Positions 51,701-60,652 of a DNA stretch of 64,000 nucleotides are shown here, piece by piece. The translations under genes were made by a program, and so were the position numbers. The stretch is from Trypanosoma brucei gambiense DAL972 (Eukaryota > Euglenozoa > Kinetoplastea > Trypanosomatida > Trypanosomatidae). The stretch spans positions 2,790,001 through 2,854,000 of the forward strand of contig NC_026743.1 in NCBI RefSeq assembly GCF_000210295.1, read 5' to 3'. Every line of letters begins with the position of its first letter. The first letter of the stretch is position 1. A model generated the notes under the pieces. That model worked only from the letters and a program-made list of their open reading frames with translations. It did no database searches and was not told the DNA's origin.

Positions 51701-52298
51701 AAGCATGGGCTCAGTTGTCACTGCCAGAAGTACCGTATCTTTGTTAGGGGAGCTGCGCGGCACATCAAACGACCATGATACTGAAATTGCTTCTAGAGAC
51801 ACTAGCAATGCTGGCACTTGGACCGTTTTCAGTGGTTGCACGCGTAAGGAGCTTGTGTCCGCTTTTGGTTCCCCCTCTTGTCGAGCTCTGATGCTGCTTT
51901 GTGACCCTGTCGGACATAAGTTTAAAGTTGCCGATGGCATGGTCGGACTTGCCGATGTTATACGCGACAATCCATCTCTATCGGAAACGCTGGATCTTGT
52001 AGTTATTACAAATGAGCGCTCAACGATGACTTCAGTTGAAGAGCCCGGGACAGCCGCAAGATTGTGCTTGCAGTACGGTTATCCGCGTGTCATCCGTGTG
52101 GATCTACCGCCCGGCACAGGTGTAACCACTGCACACCTGAGACTTTTACACGCGTACTACGAAAAGCTGTCCATGACCCTCGAGTGGCGCATGCGGTATC
52201 CCTACGCATTGGCACTCCGTATGGCCCAGGAAGAGGCATTGCGACTTGGTTTCCCACCCACTGTGTGCGCTTCCCTCACGCTGATTGGAGCAGCATAA
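45720..52298 (+). CDS. Very large TPR protein with degenerate CHAT domain
   Basis: A 2192-residue protein. Polar N-terminus; a helical-repeat middle with TPR-like units such as KWEEALQEYSDALSIYSAG, AKLAEVYVALRKPLTAIHYYR and RLHLARLHTATGETDVAAEQW (roughly 640-1420); an acidic Ser/Gly/Glu-rich disordered linker (about 1430-1710); and a C-terminal CHAT-type domain (about 1725-2190) with CLVFVVDPTLLQVPFPALVG and ALALRMAQEEALRLGF. CHAT proteases carry a His in 'LHLACHG' and a Cys in 'VLSACES'. Here the equivalents are LMLLCDPVG (about 2056) and LVVITNERST (about 2092), so both catalytic residues are missing and a pseudo-protease scaffold is likely. The TPR-to-CHAT order resembles TTC28 or separase-like architectures. 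First ATG at 45720. Confidence 0.8.
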   Translation: MNFRKLTKFWRRQTSQVDVVSGSEKCTSGDYCDTFVGLFRGQQGKNFVSSLESGHAALEYIKNVTERGQMTSGTLSSSTDDELEREREEALVALELCVITHPQFVNTDVNSSNIESGESEGVSPSTTEKVAHEAATNTTGEEVTITISETSNGTAAASANTRNGEASTPVAHYTQEERRALLYELVSIMLSIDRFLYINKIREEIQLQHPSMLVTLPPTTTIGTELLETAPSTNATDEKSVDFESDPYVAPPSISSTGRESVPDLASCQSNPGDPDGDISNRSLNRAEEVVARIQAIITWIVLQKVLRSQLELHRERTTQPNSPTIEAGASEAEYVLHFEELWIDTAPLRWEQVVEELKEALGMRRKEIAEAIISSWILNNHAGHELLQCVMLEFCYGANFEHKTAVDVDTTRPEIIFMPAIGSNDSDGQNQSLQQTEALTDTTSEAHGVDDVVPDDMVEKVKKTFKQCIVTPWVCYLEQSLQVFQLEGGNRPGKVLDTTNVSLCCMVSAYAICSKHWEEVKRRDIFHFLEKLWCEQHVSTQVERMKCVSTGTEEDTKPESEEVECVDSCSPPQALDGDSDGTVTVGHCAENDKYAFLCGDEFILPVMLHEAWATVLCIRAHQCLNGAGQPLSEAVRHVRRACSLPIQRFPFWYCQRAHEAIVHAYVAAGNYAGAIEIGRANVNRSERHCATHGHCLASRVNYLESLQLLAEIQAVYPGSTSFTSTVQTVLQQAVLCEQALKDVLPVYINGVASRYAALRRNIYRVKLMVLKLSWRVHYRLAEVTRANMYFHQYIHLLTCRKVPGRLEEQYNAWKERGEQLLGVEHNSAVCFFARAVDCAKKIVSSVSRTAPTVDSAANCACSPVTLPCLAAADATDTVHQEIELNKMEAEGERNLALAYIEQADHEVNVKKRRQQLSNAVNCAYAAQGILHRWTSKLKAVIPSTLMIGVASGIVVTTKALLRLGQPRKAALLLEPLIEERSNSSSVRPPLWTSALEPLGRPLTAGEISERTATMLVRLRACDLHAQCLSKFDGERGYREVERARAFLKELKTWAVSVIAESAVVYPKGEQLMVDSSMYNGILELLREANALHPLLSITCGDSLVSLGKWEEALQEYSDALSIYSAGSEMDGLSNRPGDGINECPFTTDGVMQIQETTRWGKDQDRIKKYFKIKESLVLAKLAEVYVALRKPLTAIHYYRQVLENSTEVGDALLQYNARLHLARLHTATGETDVAAEQWSQVSELAKVYDDEEISRETTRNIIEAQQTRGAYADVIEVARELNNLASAAEGEDALEDRCFALEAIADAHLQLGQYKDCVKLLDEREKVEDKGAQRKGELFNMRARALLGSGATQEAVKVLVKWAQVARQQSKFVELANANASLAAAYATAGQIFKAKRHHQAVLSALAEVPDMKQEQSGTAMESARWLVHQFYLNDEKVPLLDDTRCAREEKRPSAMNDSFFPSSQSVRRYDVVSPCVLSTASGEGSEGEGEENEGDEYFVMSESGDLNVLLQEEEKHARRRLRNRSASHDNCGNSCSSGVYSGSSEGSSEGGNTAMDERFLTDCDNGEELPLNCSMVGADMASVLQQDDTAVHTLGVSRGRDVTNGCGSDEATITEKPVLPSSDLCGLSPSVSPPVSNVSGDAATTNATPVLRGKLADLRAKQTCASVAETYHTDAASEGSHSGGSPVNIQAGDDDGAPTEAPTREFLDRVTTKSPNPAAVHTKCFHRALETIEAATQLALMTVAGRQGTIPRNPADVIDLALISFPHCTFVFYFADFATQHSVIIRPACRSFYLECLVHPYTLNNYHSGGFPPQSQNQQDGHRMIPDENNGATADGSVTSPDSSCKWTSGEHELLQSLHDLHADLWEPVCFLLKRSHCRPDEAECLVFVVDPTLLQVPFPALVGRGDKEIPLGQQYTVLVTPTVVNFLRTMQHNKRPTLFGAPQKDRSAFLPQGVSSQPWIASETTLKTSSQLGSCSFPAQPIPTAQVSVASSMGSVVTARSTVSLLGELRGTSNDHDTEIASRDTSNAGTWTVFSGCTRKELVSAFGSPSCRALMLLCDPVGHKFKVADGMVGLADVIRDNPSLSETLDLVVITNERSTMTSVEEPGTAARLCLQYGYPRVIRVDLPPGTGVTTAHLRLLHAYYEKLSMTLEWRMRYPYALALRMAQEEALRLGFPPTVCASLTLIGAA

Positions 52299-53461
52299 CA
52301 GCTTGCCAATATTATCTCAAATTTTCAGCATAAGTGTCTTTTCGTGTCCGTGTTTTGTCCTTAGCTGTGCGCTATGTGAAGGAAAGTAAATAACTAAGAA
52401 AAGAAAGTGCTAACTACTGTACAGTGATGTTCACCAAATTGCTTGCGTAGTTGATACCGGCATACAAAGTCGTGTATGGTTAGCTTCATCTTTTTTTTAT
52501 TGCAAATATATTTGTAGGCATGTGTGCCTTTGTACCATTGAAGCTCCTTTCCCTTCCCTTCTCTTCTCTCCCATTTCCTTTAGCTTCTCCCCTGTTGAAG
52601 TCTGCATCTTCTATTCTCCTTTTTTTTTAAAAAAAAACACACGCGAACACACACAAAAAAAAACACCTTATTTCTTTTTTGTCTTTTTCCCCCTTTTAAC
52701 CCCCTCCTCCCTGCATTCCATTGTCGGGGATCCATACCGAAGAAGCCACGGGTGCTTCTTGTAATGGGGACCAACGGAAATATGTAGTGTGTTCGGCTCC
52801 ACTAGGAGAAGCACGGGAGAATCTGTGTCCTCCGATTATTTTATTTCTCCCTTCTTTTCTATTGCTTGTTGCATCAGCTAAGGATGATAAAATAGTCGGG
52901 TTATGGGGAAAGCGTGTAGTGAGGTGCACACAAAAATGTTTGGAATAGTGTAGGAGACAATGAGGTTTGTGAAGGATGGACTGAAGTCGTGAGGGGAGCG
53001 GGCGGATCATTCAGGTGTGAAAAGGAATGAGTGAATGAGGTTCACTTGATTTTCCTCAAACATTTCCTTGACTCACCATACGTATGTACACACGCAGCTG
53101 CTACCGTCACCACGCAAGACATTTTTCGCTTTCCACGTTGAAATACTCATGTGCCTGCTTTTTATTTTTATCACCACTGCCATTATATGAAGTGCTGGAG
53201 GGTCACTGACTGCATCCACGAATTCCTTTTAATTTTGAAACCTAGTGTGTGTGTTTGTGTGTGTTAATGTGACCTTTATCCGACTGTGTTTACATGTTTG
53301 AGGAGCGTTCCTTTTTTTTTTCCACTGAATTGTACTGGCATCATCAATACTTTTTTTTTTGGTCTTTCTTTCTTTTTTTTTTTGTTGTTGTTCCCCATTG
53401 GTGTTGCTAAACTTCGAACACCTTCATTGCCGTCCATAGTTTGCTGTCACGTCGATTAGGG
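52299..53461. other. Long intergenic region, no gene seen
   Basis: T/C-rich tracts at about 52547-52632 and 53311-53395 (the latter rich in T), poly-A at about 52629-52637 and CA-rich patches. The ORF at 52721 begins at a non-ATG codon and has no known motif. The last tract is the likely splice signal of the next gene. Confidence 0.5.
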
Positions 53462-55813
53462 ATGTCTGCGGCATCCCCGAGAAATATATACGCACCGCTC
53501 AAAGTTGAGTTCGACAGCGAGGTTGAAATCACAATTCACAGCGCCTTCTTACAAACGGCACGTTTGCTTCAATGTGACCCGATGGCGCACGTAAGCGTCT
53601 CTACGCTTCATGTGGCAACGGACACACGTCGACCGTGCGGGGGTGTTACTCAAGTTGGAGAGAGTACTAGAATAGTTAAAAACGAGCGCCCCGTTGGTTC
53701 AACGAGGCGGCTGCACTTCACCTCAAAGCCAAACTTCAGTGAAATCATACGGTTTGTGATACCCTTCACACAGTGCCGTCGGTCGACTATGAGACCAGAA
53801 TCGCGGCTGCTGCTTCGTAAAACCGCTGCGGCAGTATCTACGGATGACAATCCTGATGAGCGGTTTGTTGATCATCAAGTATTGATAACAATTACCGACG
53901 CACAAGAACAGGGATACGGTCAGGCCGTGTGTCCGTTTCTTTTGCACGTCCCTAGCAGCTCCACGGAGCCACAACGCATCATGCTACAGCCACGCAACAA
54001 ACACGACAAGCACGACCCTGTATTCAAATCTGATGTGGCTCTGCTTGCTAAGCACGGCGTTGACGATTTTGGTTTCGTGGATATATCGTGGCGAGTCAGT
54101 CTGATCCCGCACGGTGGTGCCCTTATCACTGCGTTGCAACCATCGGTAAGCGTACCTACATTTCCCATAGGACTCGTGCTGCGGGCAACGTGGCTCGTAG
54201 CTGGTAACGTCCACCAACCTCGCACACAGTACACGACGTCTGTGGAGTTTGGCGGGCAAGACCGTTTTTTGTTTGAAGGGACAAAACCGCTTTTTCTTAC
54301 AATTCAAAGCGCTGCGCAGCTTGAGCGAGCCATCGTTCATTGCACTTTCCACGACACAACGACTCGTCCCCAGTCGTATGATGTGGCTGTACCACTGCCT
54401 GTTCCCCCGATGGCCTCTTTTGCCATGGAGCGCGATGTATGGTGGACAACTCCCGTGCGAACCGCATGTGGTGTTGACTTAGGTATTCTTCTGGCATCTA
54501 TACGTCTTGCACAACGACCTCTTGATGGCAGTACACCATTCTGTACCGTTGAGGGTTGTAGGGAAATTAACAACCCCATTCACCAGTCGCAGTTTGCACA
54601 TGTGGCAAAGGAGTGGGGACGTGCACCACCCAATACACCGCCTGGTGCCTACTACCCATTGTTTTGGGAATCTGAGCAGCATATTGCTCGCGTGGCGGAG
54701 CGGCAGTGGCGCCATGATTGCGTTGTTGGGGCGCGTCCCTCTATAGAGCATGTGCGGCACCTCCTGGAGGTCCTTGCGGGTCGCATTGCCGTCGATGGCG
54801 GCGTGAATGGGGTTGCGGCAGTATACTTCAACCATGCACCGACTACAACACTACAGCAACACCAGGTAAAGCAGTTTCTTGTAACGTGTGCTTTCCACGC
54901 AAAGGAGATGACAGTGCAAGATGCAGCCCGGTTTTGCTTCTTTGCCCTTCGTCGCGACATGGAGCAGGCCATAACGAAGGAAGATGTCGTCTTCATTCTA
55001 GATCACGCACTTATCGGGAAAACAATTGATATGCCTGAGAAAGAAGTATCCCGTCGCGTTGACGACATCTTTGGCGATGGTGTGTACATCACCTTTGACG
55101 ACTTCATGCGTTATTTCATTAACAACTATGCCATGTGGTACCAGTTTGGTGTACCCATTACGACAGGTGATGAACAGGCGGCACAGGGCAGCATCGATGT
55201 GGCCGTGGAACTCGGACCAAATGCTCAAGGGACGGCGAAGGAGGAACCTGGTGAGGAAGCTCGTGGTGGTGCCGCAGTGCCTGTTGCGCCTCGTGGGGAG
55301 GAGGCCGGGTCATCGAACTCTAATCCTCAAGATGTTGGCGTTTGGCGCAGATTTATAGCACGTGTTCAGCATAGTAACAGGGCATTTAGCGTAACAGCGC
55401 ACGTGAACGACTCCATTGCAGAGGTGATGGTGATGGTGCAGAATAGTACTGGAATCCGCGCGTCCTGTCAGGAGTGGAGGATGAATGGTGTTTTGTTGGA
55501 TCCAAAGGCTACGGTAGGAAGCACAAAGTTGGGGCTTAGCTCGCGGAATGATGCGTCACCAGAGGTCGTCATTATTGAACGTGATGAATCCTTGCGTCTT
55601 GTTATGTTGTACAAGGAGAAGTCAGTCCGTTGGGAGCTACGCATTCAAGAAACAGAAAAGGTGCTGCGACTCAGAGCACTGGTTCAGCAAAAAACATTGA
55701 TACCCCTCTCACGTTGTGTTATGCGGGCGAATGGCCAACGCCTTCAGGACAGGCACCCACTTCAACACTATCAACTTCAAAATGGCGATGTCGTCGAGGT
55801 AATGCAAGAGTAA
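53462..55813 (+). CDS. Protein with EF-hand-like region and two tandem ubiquitin-like domains
   Basis: A 783-residue protein. The first 480 residues contain beta-rich segments, possibly C2-like (FSEIIRFVIPFTQ, HQVLITITDAQEQGYGQAV). Residues about 480-580 form a helical EF-hand-like pair (TKEDVVFILDHALIG, VDDIFGDGVYITFDDFMRYF); the loop lacks a full set of Ca ligands. A disordered linker follows, then two ubiquitin-like folds: FSVTAHVNDSIAEVMVMVQ with EWRMNGVLLDPKATVG, and KSVRWELRIQETEKVLRLRALVQ with RCVMRANGQRLQDRHPLQHYQ. Neither ends in GlyGly, so they are not processed modifiers. The start is the first ATG at 53462; the frame is open upstream from TTG. Function unknown. Confidence 0.7.
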   Translation: MSAASPRNIYAPLKVEFDSEVEITIHSAFLQTARLLQCDPMAHVSVSTLHVATDTRRPCGGVTQVGESTRIVKNERPVGSTRRLHFTSKPNFSEIIRFVIPFTQCRRSTMRPESRLLLRKTAAAVSTDDNPDERFVDHQVLITITDAQEQGYGQAVCPFLLHVPSSSTEPQRIMLQPRNKHDKHDPVFKSDVALLAKHGVDDFGFVDISWRVSLIPHGGALITALQPSVSVPTFPIGLVLRATWLVAGNVHQPRTQYTTSVEFGGQDRFLFEGTKPLFLTIQSAAQLERAIVHCTFHDTTTRPQSYDVAVPLPVPPMASFAMERDVWWTTPVRTACGVDLGILLASIRLAQRPLDGSTPFCTVEGCREINNPIHQSQFAHVAKEWGRAPPNTPPGAYYPLFWESEQHIARVAERQWRHDCVVGARPSIEHVRHLLEVLAGRIAVDGGVNGVAAVYFNHAPTTTLQQHQVKQFLVTCAFHAKEMTVQDAARFCFFALRRDMEQAITKEDVVFILDHALIGKTIDMPEKEVSRRVDDIFGDGVYITFDDFMRYFINNYAMWYQFGVPITTGDEQAAQGSIDVAVELGPNAQGTAKEEPGEEARGGAAVPVAPRGEEAGSSNSNPQDVGVWRRFIARVQHSNRAFSVTAHVNDSIAEVMVMVQNSTGIRASCQEWRMNGVLLDPKATVGSTKLGLSSRNDASPEVVIIERDESLRLVMLYKEKSVRWELRIQETEKVLRLRALVQQKTLIPLSRCVMRANGQRLQDRHPLQHYQLQNGDVVEVMQE

Positions 55814-56513
55814 CGTCCATATCAACATGGGAAGGAGCGTTGGCTTCAAAAAAACATTGCACGCATTTGCGTGCGCAACGTTATGCAATACAGGAAACCA
55901 TAGAGAGTAACTTATAGAGAAAGGCAAAGGGATGAAAGAAAACAATACTTGATTTGTGCCTGTTGTTTAGTCTGCGCGTTCTTGTGGGATAAAGAAAGCC
56001 ATAAGGAAGAAGAGCAATGATGTTGTATAGAGATATTTTTCTTTTTTTTTTTGCCTTTTACATTGACAGTTTGTTCCCATAGAAGGAGTCATCATATAGA
56101 AGTGGGGTCAGCTGTGTCCGTGATAAAGCACTGATAGTAATAATAAAATCATCAGCACTGGTGCGTGCGTATTGTCTGGGACCTCGTACAGTGAAAGAAT
56201 AATTGTGGAGGGGGGTGAGCATTATTCCTTCCCCCTTCCTATTCGCCGTGCATTCAGCATACCCATTTTCCGTTCCTTCCATCTCCTTCTACATCTTTCA
56301 CTCGTGGAGACAATATAGGCGCCTCGAGACAAGCTGTTTGTGTACTTCGGCAGGTATCCACAAAAAAGCAAAAGGGAAGCAAAAAAGATAGTGAGGGATT
56401 TCCAGGCTCGACGGCGTATCAGATTCTTGTGAGGAAAGGAGAGAGTTGCAAGGGGTTTCCTTCCTGTGGTTTATAGAACCTGGGGTTTGCACTTCCAGAG
56501 AATCTGAGAGAGC
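55814..56513. other. Intergenic region, no gene seen
   Basis: AT-rich 3' flank with a T run at about 56038-56052. A C/T tract (CCTTCCCCCTTCCTATTCGCC) at 56228-56250 and TTCCGTTCCTTCC at about 56268-56280 are followed by AGs; this is the likely splice region for the acyltransferase. Confidence 0.5.
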
Positions 56514-58889
56514 ATGCCCGGGAGTTTGAATTCCTGTCCTAATAACCCTAACACTCAGCACTGTGTCCTTTTTTCAACAGTGTCACACTGGACGGGCCCG
56601 CAGTCACTCTACTATTGCTTCCCCCGCAGTCGCACTTTGCTGCAGATAGCACGGTTTATCTTGGATGACCCCGATCTGAGCACTCAGCTTGGCTACGGTG
56701 CGTTGTTGGGGAGCAATCGGTCAACCGAGTTGTTGAAACAGTACATTTATTGCTCTGCGCATGTGCCGGCTGCTTCCAGCAATGAAAGATACCACGCCGC
56801 ATCGTGGTGCATAGCCTCTGTTGGCATAACCCTAATCTTGGTTGCCACGGTCTGTGACTACAAGTGGCGAGTGGGGACCAGTAGTGTCACACACGAGGCA
56901 GATGAAACGGGAAATGAAGGGGCAAACGAACTCAACCCACGCGCCACTCCCACGTGTTTGCCTTTGATTAGCGCAGAGGAAGTACGTGAGGACTCTACTA
57001 AACTGCCTACTACGCCTAGCCCCGATTGCTCCCGTCAGTGTCCCCGCGCGGGTGGGCTTAGCCGATTTCACCAAATATATGGTGTGCATTCGCCACTTCT
57101 AACACCCGAGGAGCAACTTACAGCACAGAGTGCTGTGGATAGTTCGAGCGCGTCGATACCTTCCGCACAGGAGGCTTCGGTGTTCAGTTCTTTGACTCAG
57201 CAACGTTTGGGGTTTCAAGGGACCTCCATGAGGAGCGACGAGCAATTTTTGGGTATTAAAGCTGGCGTGGCACTGGCGTCAGTACCCACTTTAATGCAAG
57301 AGTCTGGAGATGGAGGTAATTCTTGTGTAACAAAACCGCACGCCCTCAACGTCGAAAAGCTGAATAGGTCCCTGCAAAAGGATCCACTGAGGGGATCGGA
57401 TGCGCCTGTTTTGAGATCCGGTGTGGCGCACGTTGTGCAGTGTTTGTCGCTGGTTAGCAGTTTCCAGAAGTGGCGAGGTTACCCTGAGTCGGAATCCGAC
57501 TTGAATCTGTTTAACGGGCTCCGTGTAATCACTTTCCTTTGGGTAACGATATTCGGAACGTTTTGGTTTACCCAACAAATTAGTCCTGTGAACAGTTCTG
57601 TGGTTCCGAGTGATAGCATGCTTTACGCCTTCCTCCAGAAGAGGGTTTTCTCCGCTTGCGCTATTAGCACGTTTCTTGTTATTGCCGGGTTTCTAACTCT
57701 TCATCGTCTTCACATTTATGAGGAGTGGCAAATGAAATCACCTGCCGTGCGTGCAAAGTGGTCGCGGGGCACGCGTAGGCAGTGGCTACTGAAGGGTGCT
57801 CTGTCGTATACCCGTTATGTGGTTTCTCGCTTCGTTCGCGTAATTCCAGTCGCTCTCACGGTAACGTTGCTCGTGCCAAATATTTTGCCAGCGACTTCAA
57901 AGGGTCCGCTATGGATGGCGCTATCAAATGCACCGGCACTTCACAAAAACTGTGAAGACTACTGGTGGACGAACCTCCTGCTGATCAACAATATGGTCCC
58001 CACCGATGGAAGTAAGTGTTGTTTTCCTTGGTCCTATTATGTGGCACTTGAGTTCCAGTTGGTCGCTACCGGACCCCTCATTTACCGGCTCGCTAGATCT
58101 TTGCACACCCGTGTATATGCCGCCGGCTCAATTGCCTGCGTGATGATAGGTGTGGCCCTGCGCTACAGTGCATTTATGTCCGAGAAAGGCAAGCACCTCG
58201 AAAAGAGTGAAGCGGCACCGTATACATTCGACGCTGGGGCGCTGTATGAGTGGCCGCACCTTATGTTCATACCGTTTCTCGCTGGAGCCATTCTCCATCG
58301 CATTTATATCGCCGTGAAGCACCGTGCGCAGACGCTGCTTATGTTTGGACCTGATATGTTCACGGTTATGCATCGTTGCCCTGAGAGTACCACCACGGAG
58401 GATAGGCTAAGTTACTTCATACTGGAAAAACTGCGCCTTAGGAGCATGCGCTTTCTGATAATGTGGGGAGGTATTGGTATAATGTGTCTCTGTGTGTTTT
58501 GGGGTTGGAGCGTTCTTCACTTGTCACGAGAGACTACACAAGTGAGCGTATGCCGTGCAGCCTATGAGTCACTCATTCTCCTTTTCTGGTGCCTTGGGTT
58601 GTGCATGTTGGTTTTCCCCTTACTATTTGGGTATGGTGGAGCAACTCGACGGTTTCTTGTTCATCCCTTATGGTGTGGACTGTCGCGTCTGGTGCTGGTG
58701 GGGTATCTGCTCACCCCTATCGTCATTGGCATCGTAAACGCTCACTGGGGCCCCACAAACGTGGGTGTGATGCTACTTCTTATGTTGCGATGGCTGGGAT
58801 GCACTTTTTTGACATTTGTGGCAGCGTTCGCGCTTCACATGGTGGTTGAACGGCCGTTCTTGTACATCAGTTCACAAGGAAAGTACTGA
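56514..58889 (+). CDS. Acyltransferase-3 family membrane protein (NRF-6-like)
   Basis: A 791-residue protein. The N-terminal roughly 100 residues include an YCFPRSRTLLQIARFILDD segment and one hydrophobic stretch (IASVGITLILVATVCDY), followed by a long polar loop. The acyltransferase-3 core begins at NLFNGLRVITFLWVTIFG (equivalent to 'LdGlRvl..lwV...H'), then RFVRVIPVALTVTLL, then CEDYWWTNLLLINNMVP, KCCFPWSYYVALEFQL and about seven more membrane helices to the end. This order, with the two-Cys WW...CFPW block, is diagnostic of the NRF-6/nose-resistant-to-fluoxetine branch. The usual catalytic His after the first helix (VILGHT) reads FGTFWFT here, so that residue is not obvious. Such proteins O-acylate glycans or lipids or move hydrophobic molecules. 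Substrate unknown. Confidence 0.85.
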   Translation: MPGSLNSCPNNPNTQHCVLFSTVSHWTGPQSLYYCFPRSRTLLQIARFILDDPDLSTQLGYGALLGSNRSTELLKQYIYCSAHVPAASSNERYHAASWCIASVGITLILVATVCDYKWRVGTSSVTHEADETGNEGANELNPRATPTCLPLISAEEVREDSTKLPTTPSPDCSRQCPRAGGLSRFHQIYGVHSPLLTPEEQLTAQSAVDSSSASIPSAQEASVFSSLTQQRLGFQGTSMRSDEQFLGIKAGVALASVPTLMQESGDGGNSCVTKPHALNVEKLNRSLQKDPLRGSDAPVLRSGVAHVVQCLSLVSSFQKWRGYPESESDLNLFNGLRVITFLWVTIFGTFWFTQQISPVNSSVVPSDSMLYAFLQKRVFSACAISTFLVIAGFLTLHRLHIYEEWQMKSPAVRAKWSRGTRRQWLLKGALSYTRYVVSRFVRVIPVALTVTLLVPNILPATSKGPLWMALSNAPALHKNCEDYWWTNLLLINNMVPTDGSKCCFPWSYYVALEFQLVATGPLIYRLARSLHTRVYAAGSIACVMIGVALRYSAFMSEKGKHLEKSEAAPYTFDAGALYEWPHLMFIPFLAGAILHRIYIAVKHRAQTLLMFGPDMFTVMHRCPESTTTEDRLSYFILEKLRLRSMRFLIMWGGIGIMCLCVFWGWSVLHLSRETTQVSVCRAAYESLILLFWCLGLCMLVFPLLFGYGGATRRFLVHPLWCGLSRLVLVGYLLTPIVIGIVNAHWGPTNVGVMLLLMLRWLGCTFLTFVAAFALHMVVERPFLYISSQGKY

Positions 58890-59296
58890 GGTGAGGAAAC
58901 ACCGCCGATAATACTACGTCATCATTCAGTACGATAACCGCGTTGCGAGCGGTGGTTGGGGTTAGGGGGGCAACACCATTATTAATAATGCTTTTTAACA
59001 GTAGTGCCCTATCCTGTTTGCATGTCCCTGCAATGCCGGTGGAACAGAGTCGTGGGGAGCTCTTTTGGGTGGAGTAATACAAACAGCGGTTATGGTTCTG
59101 TGCCACAAACATGACGTGGCGGCAGTGTGCGTTGGCACGCAAGCAAATATGTGCCATTTTCTTCCTTCACCTACGTTTTCCCCATACTTTTTGAAACATG
59201 CGTTGCTTGCTCCCAGCATTCACAGTACCTTGGCTTCCGCTGAATAAGCCACAACTCACGCCCTGATTACCTCCTCAAAGGTATAGGTGAAGTTTG
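58890..59296. other. Intergenic region, no gene seen
   Basis: The ORF at 59065 starts at a non-ATG codon and has no recognised motif. A C/T tract (CATTTTCTTCCTTCACCTACG) at about 59155-59175 is the probable splice signal for the next gene. Confidence 0.5.
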
Positions 59297-60652
59297 ATGA
59301 GGGATGTACTAGCGAGCTTCATCGAAGCAAGTGCCGCCCGCGGGGCGTGGGAGTCCGCGCTAGCTGCGTGGAACACTGCTTTGTTTACTAATAGTAGAGA
59401 GGTGTCTTCTAACCATACACTGTTACTCACCCGTGTGTTGGCGCAGTACAGCCGCTGGCGTGAAGCGGTGGCTGTGGCTACCAGTGCGGAAACAGCATTG
59501 TGCAGTAGGCAGCTTGCCGCTCGGCGCGTGGCATTATTGGCAACGATAAAGGCGGGCAGTTGGAGGGAGGCCTGTCAGCAAGTGCTCAGTGTCCGGCGCT
59601 ACCTTGAAAATAGCGCAGCAATAGGCCCCTCAGTCGGTTACACTGAGGAAGCTGAGATCAGTAAAGAGCTCTACCTGGTTGTGGAGTTGATTGAGCAGGA
59701 TCTGTTGCAAGGGATCCCCACTGAGCAACGTGGGCTTTGGGACCCTGTTGTTGGTTGCTTACGGGGGAAGGTAGAGCGCCACCCTCCGAAACAAGCCGGA
59801 GAATTACGTCGGTGCATTCCTGATGTTGAAAACACCACAAGGAGTGATGAATACCAAATGAGGTGCGGTAGTGATGCTGATCACGTGACTAATAACGAAG
59901 AGCTAGTTCATATTCTTCGCAAGCCAAAGGAGCGCAATTCGTGGTGCGGTGCACTTCGGCTTCTGTCGGACATGCAGCATCCTAACGCTGCCTCAGTTAA
60001 TATTGTGATTACCATTTTAAAATCGCAAGGTCGTGAAGCGGAAGTACTTAGGGTGGTCAACGACTTTATGGTGTCGCGGAAGATTCAACCAACAGCAATA
60101 ACGGTGAAGGCTGTATCAGAGGCCGCAAACACCATGCGGTCCCTTCCCCTTTGTATATCCATTCTTGGCAACCCGTCGATGCGGGGCAAACTTACAGCTC
60201 AGTCAGCCGTTCCAATGGTATTGGCACTGCAACGGCTTGCTGAGTGGAAAAGATGTCTTGAGTGGTGGTCCTCCGTGCCTCCACCCACTACACTTTCGGA
60301 CGAGGGAACCACTGACTACAACTCCGGCGGTGTACCAAATCTTCGGCGGCATCTTAAACTAAGCAGCTACGTTGCTGTCTGTTTGGCGGGTGGGGGATGC
60401 TGGTTAGATGCGCTCGCGGCTCTTCACTACGCTGCGCCATACGATCCACCCCTCGCGATTCTGTTCTCCCTCCGCGCACTGCGAGTGGCAGGAAATTGGG
60501 AGGCTGCTGTGACGTTACTGCATAAAAATTGCTCAGTATGGAAAGGGTCAAAGGTAACGCTTCAGGTCCTGGACGTCGTCACAGAACAGAATGCAGAGAG
60601 TTGGATCCCGCCGCACGTTGTGCATGTGTTGCGGGGATTATTTCGCTCGTAA
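59297..60652 (+). CDS. Helical-repeat protein, probably PPR-like
   Basis: A 451-residue protein built of paired helices at roughly 35-residue spacing, each with a 'W+xA' motif: RGAWESALAAWNTALFT, YSRWREAVAVATSAE, AGSWREACQQVLSV, LAEWKRCLEWWSSVP, GGCWLDALAALHYA, AGNWEAAVTLLHKN. The linker segment VNIVITILKSQGREAEVLRVVNDFM, then RKIQPTAITVKAV, matches the pentatricopeptide pattern. Kinetoplastids have many PPR proteins that bind mitochondrial transcripts, so an organelle RNA role is likely (inference). ATG at 59297; a TTG just before it extends the frame by one codon. No strong presequence is evident. Confidence 0.65.
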   Translation: MRDVLASFIEASAARGAWESALAAWNTALFTNSREVSSNHTLLLTRVLAQYSRWREAVAVATSAETALCSRQLAARRVALLATIKAGSWREACQQVLSVRRYLENSAAIGPSVGYTEEAEISKELYLVVELIEQDLLQGIPTEQRGLWDPVVGCLRGKVERHPPKQAGELRRCIPDVENTTRSDEYQMRCGSDADHVTNNEELVHILRKPKERNSWCGALRLLSDMQHPNAASVNIVITILKSQGREAEVLRVVNDFMVSRKIQPTAITVKAVSEAANTMRSLPLCISILGNPSMRGKLTAQSAVPMVLALQRLAEWKRCLEWWSSVPPPTTLSDEGTTDYNSGGVPNLRRHLKLSSYVAVCLAGGGCWLDALAALHYAAPYDPPLAILFSLRALRVAGNWEAAVTLLHKNCSVWKGSKVTLQVLDVVTEQNAESWIPPHVVHVLRGLFRS

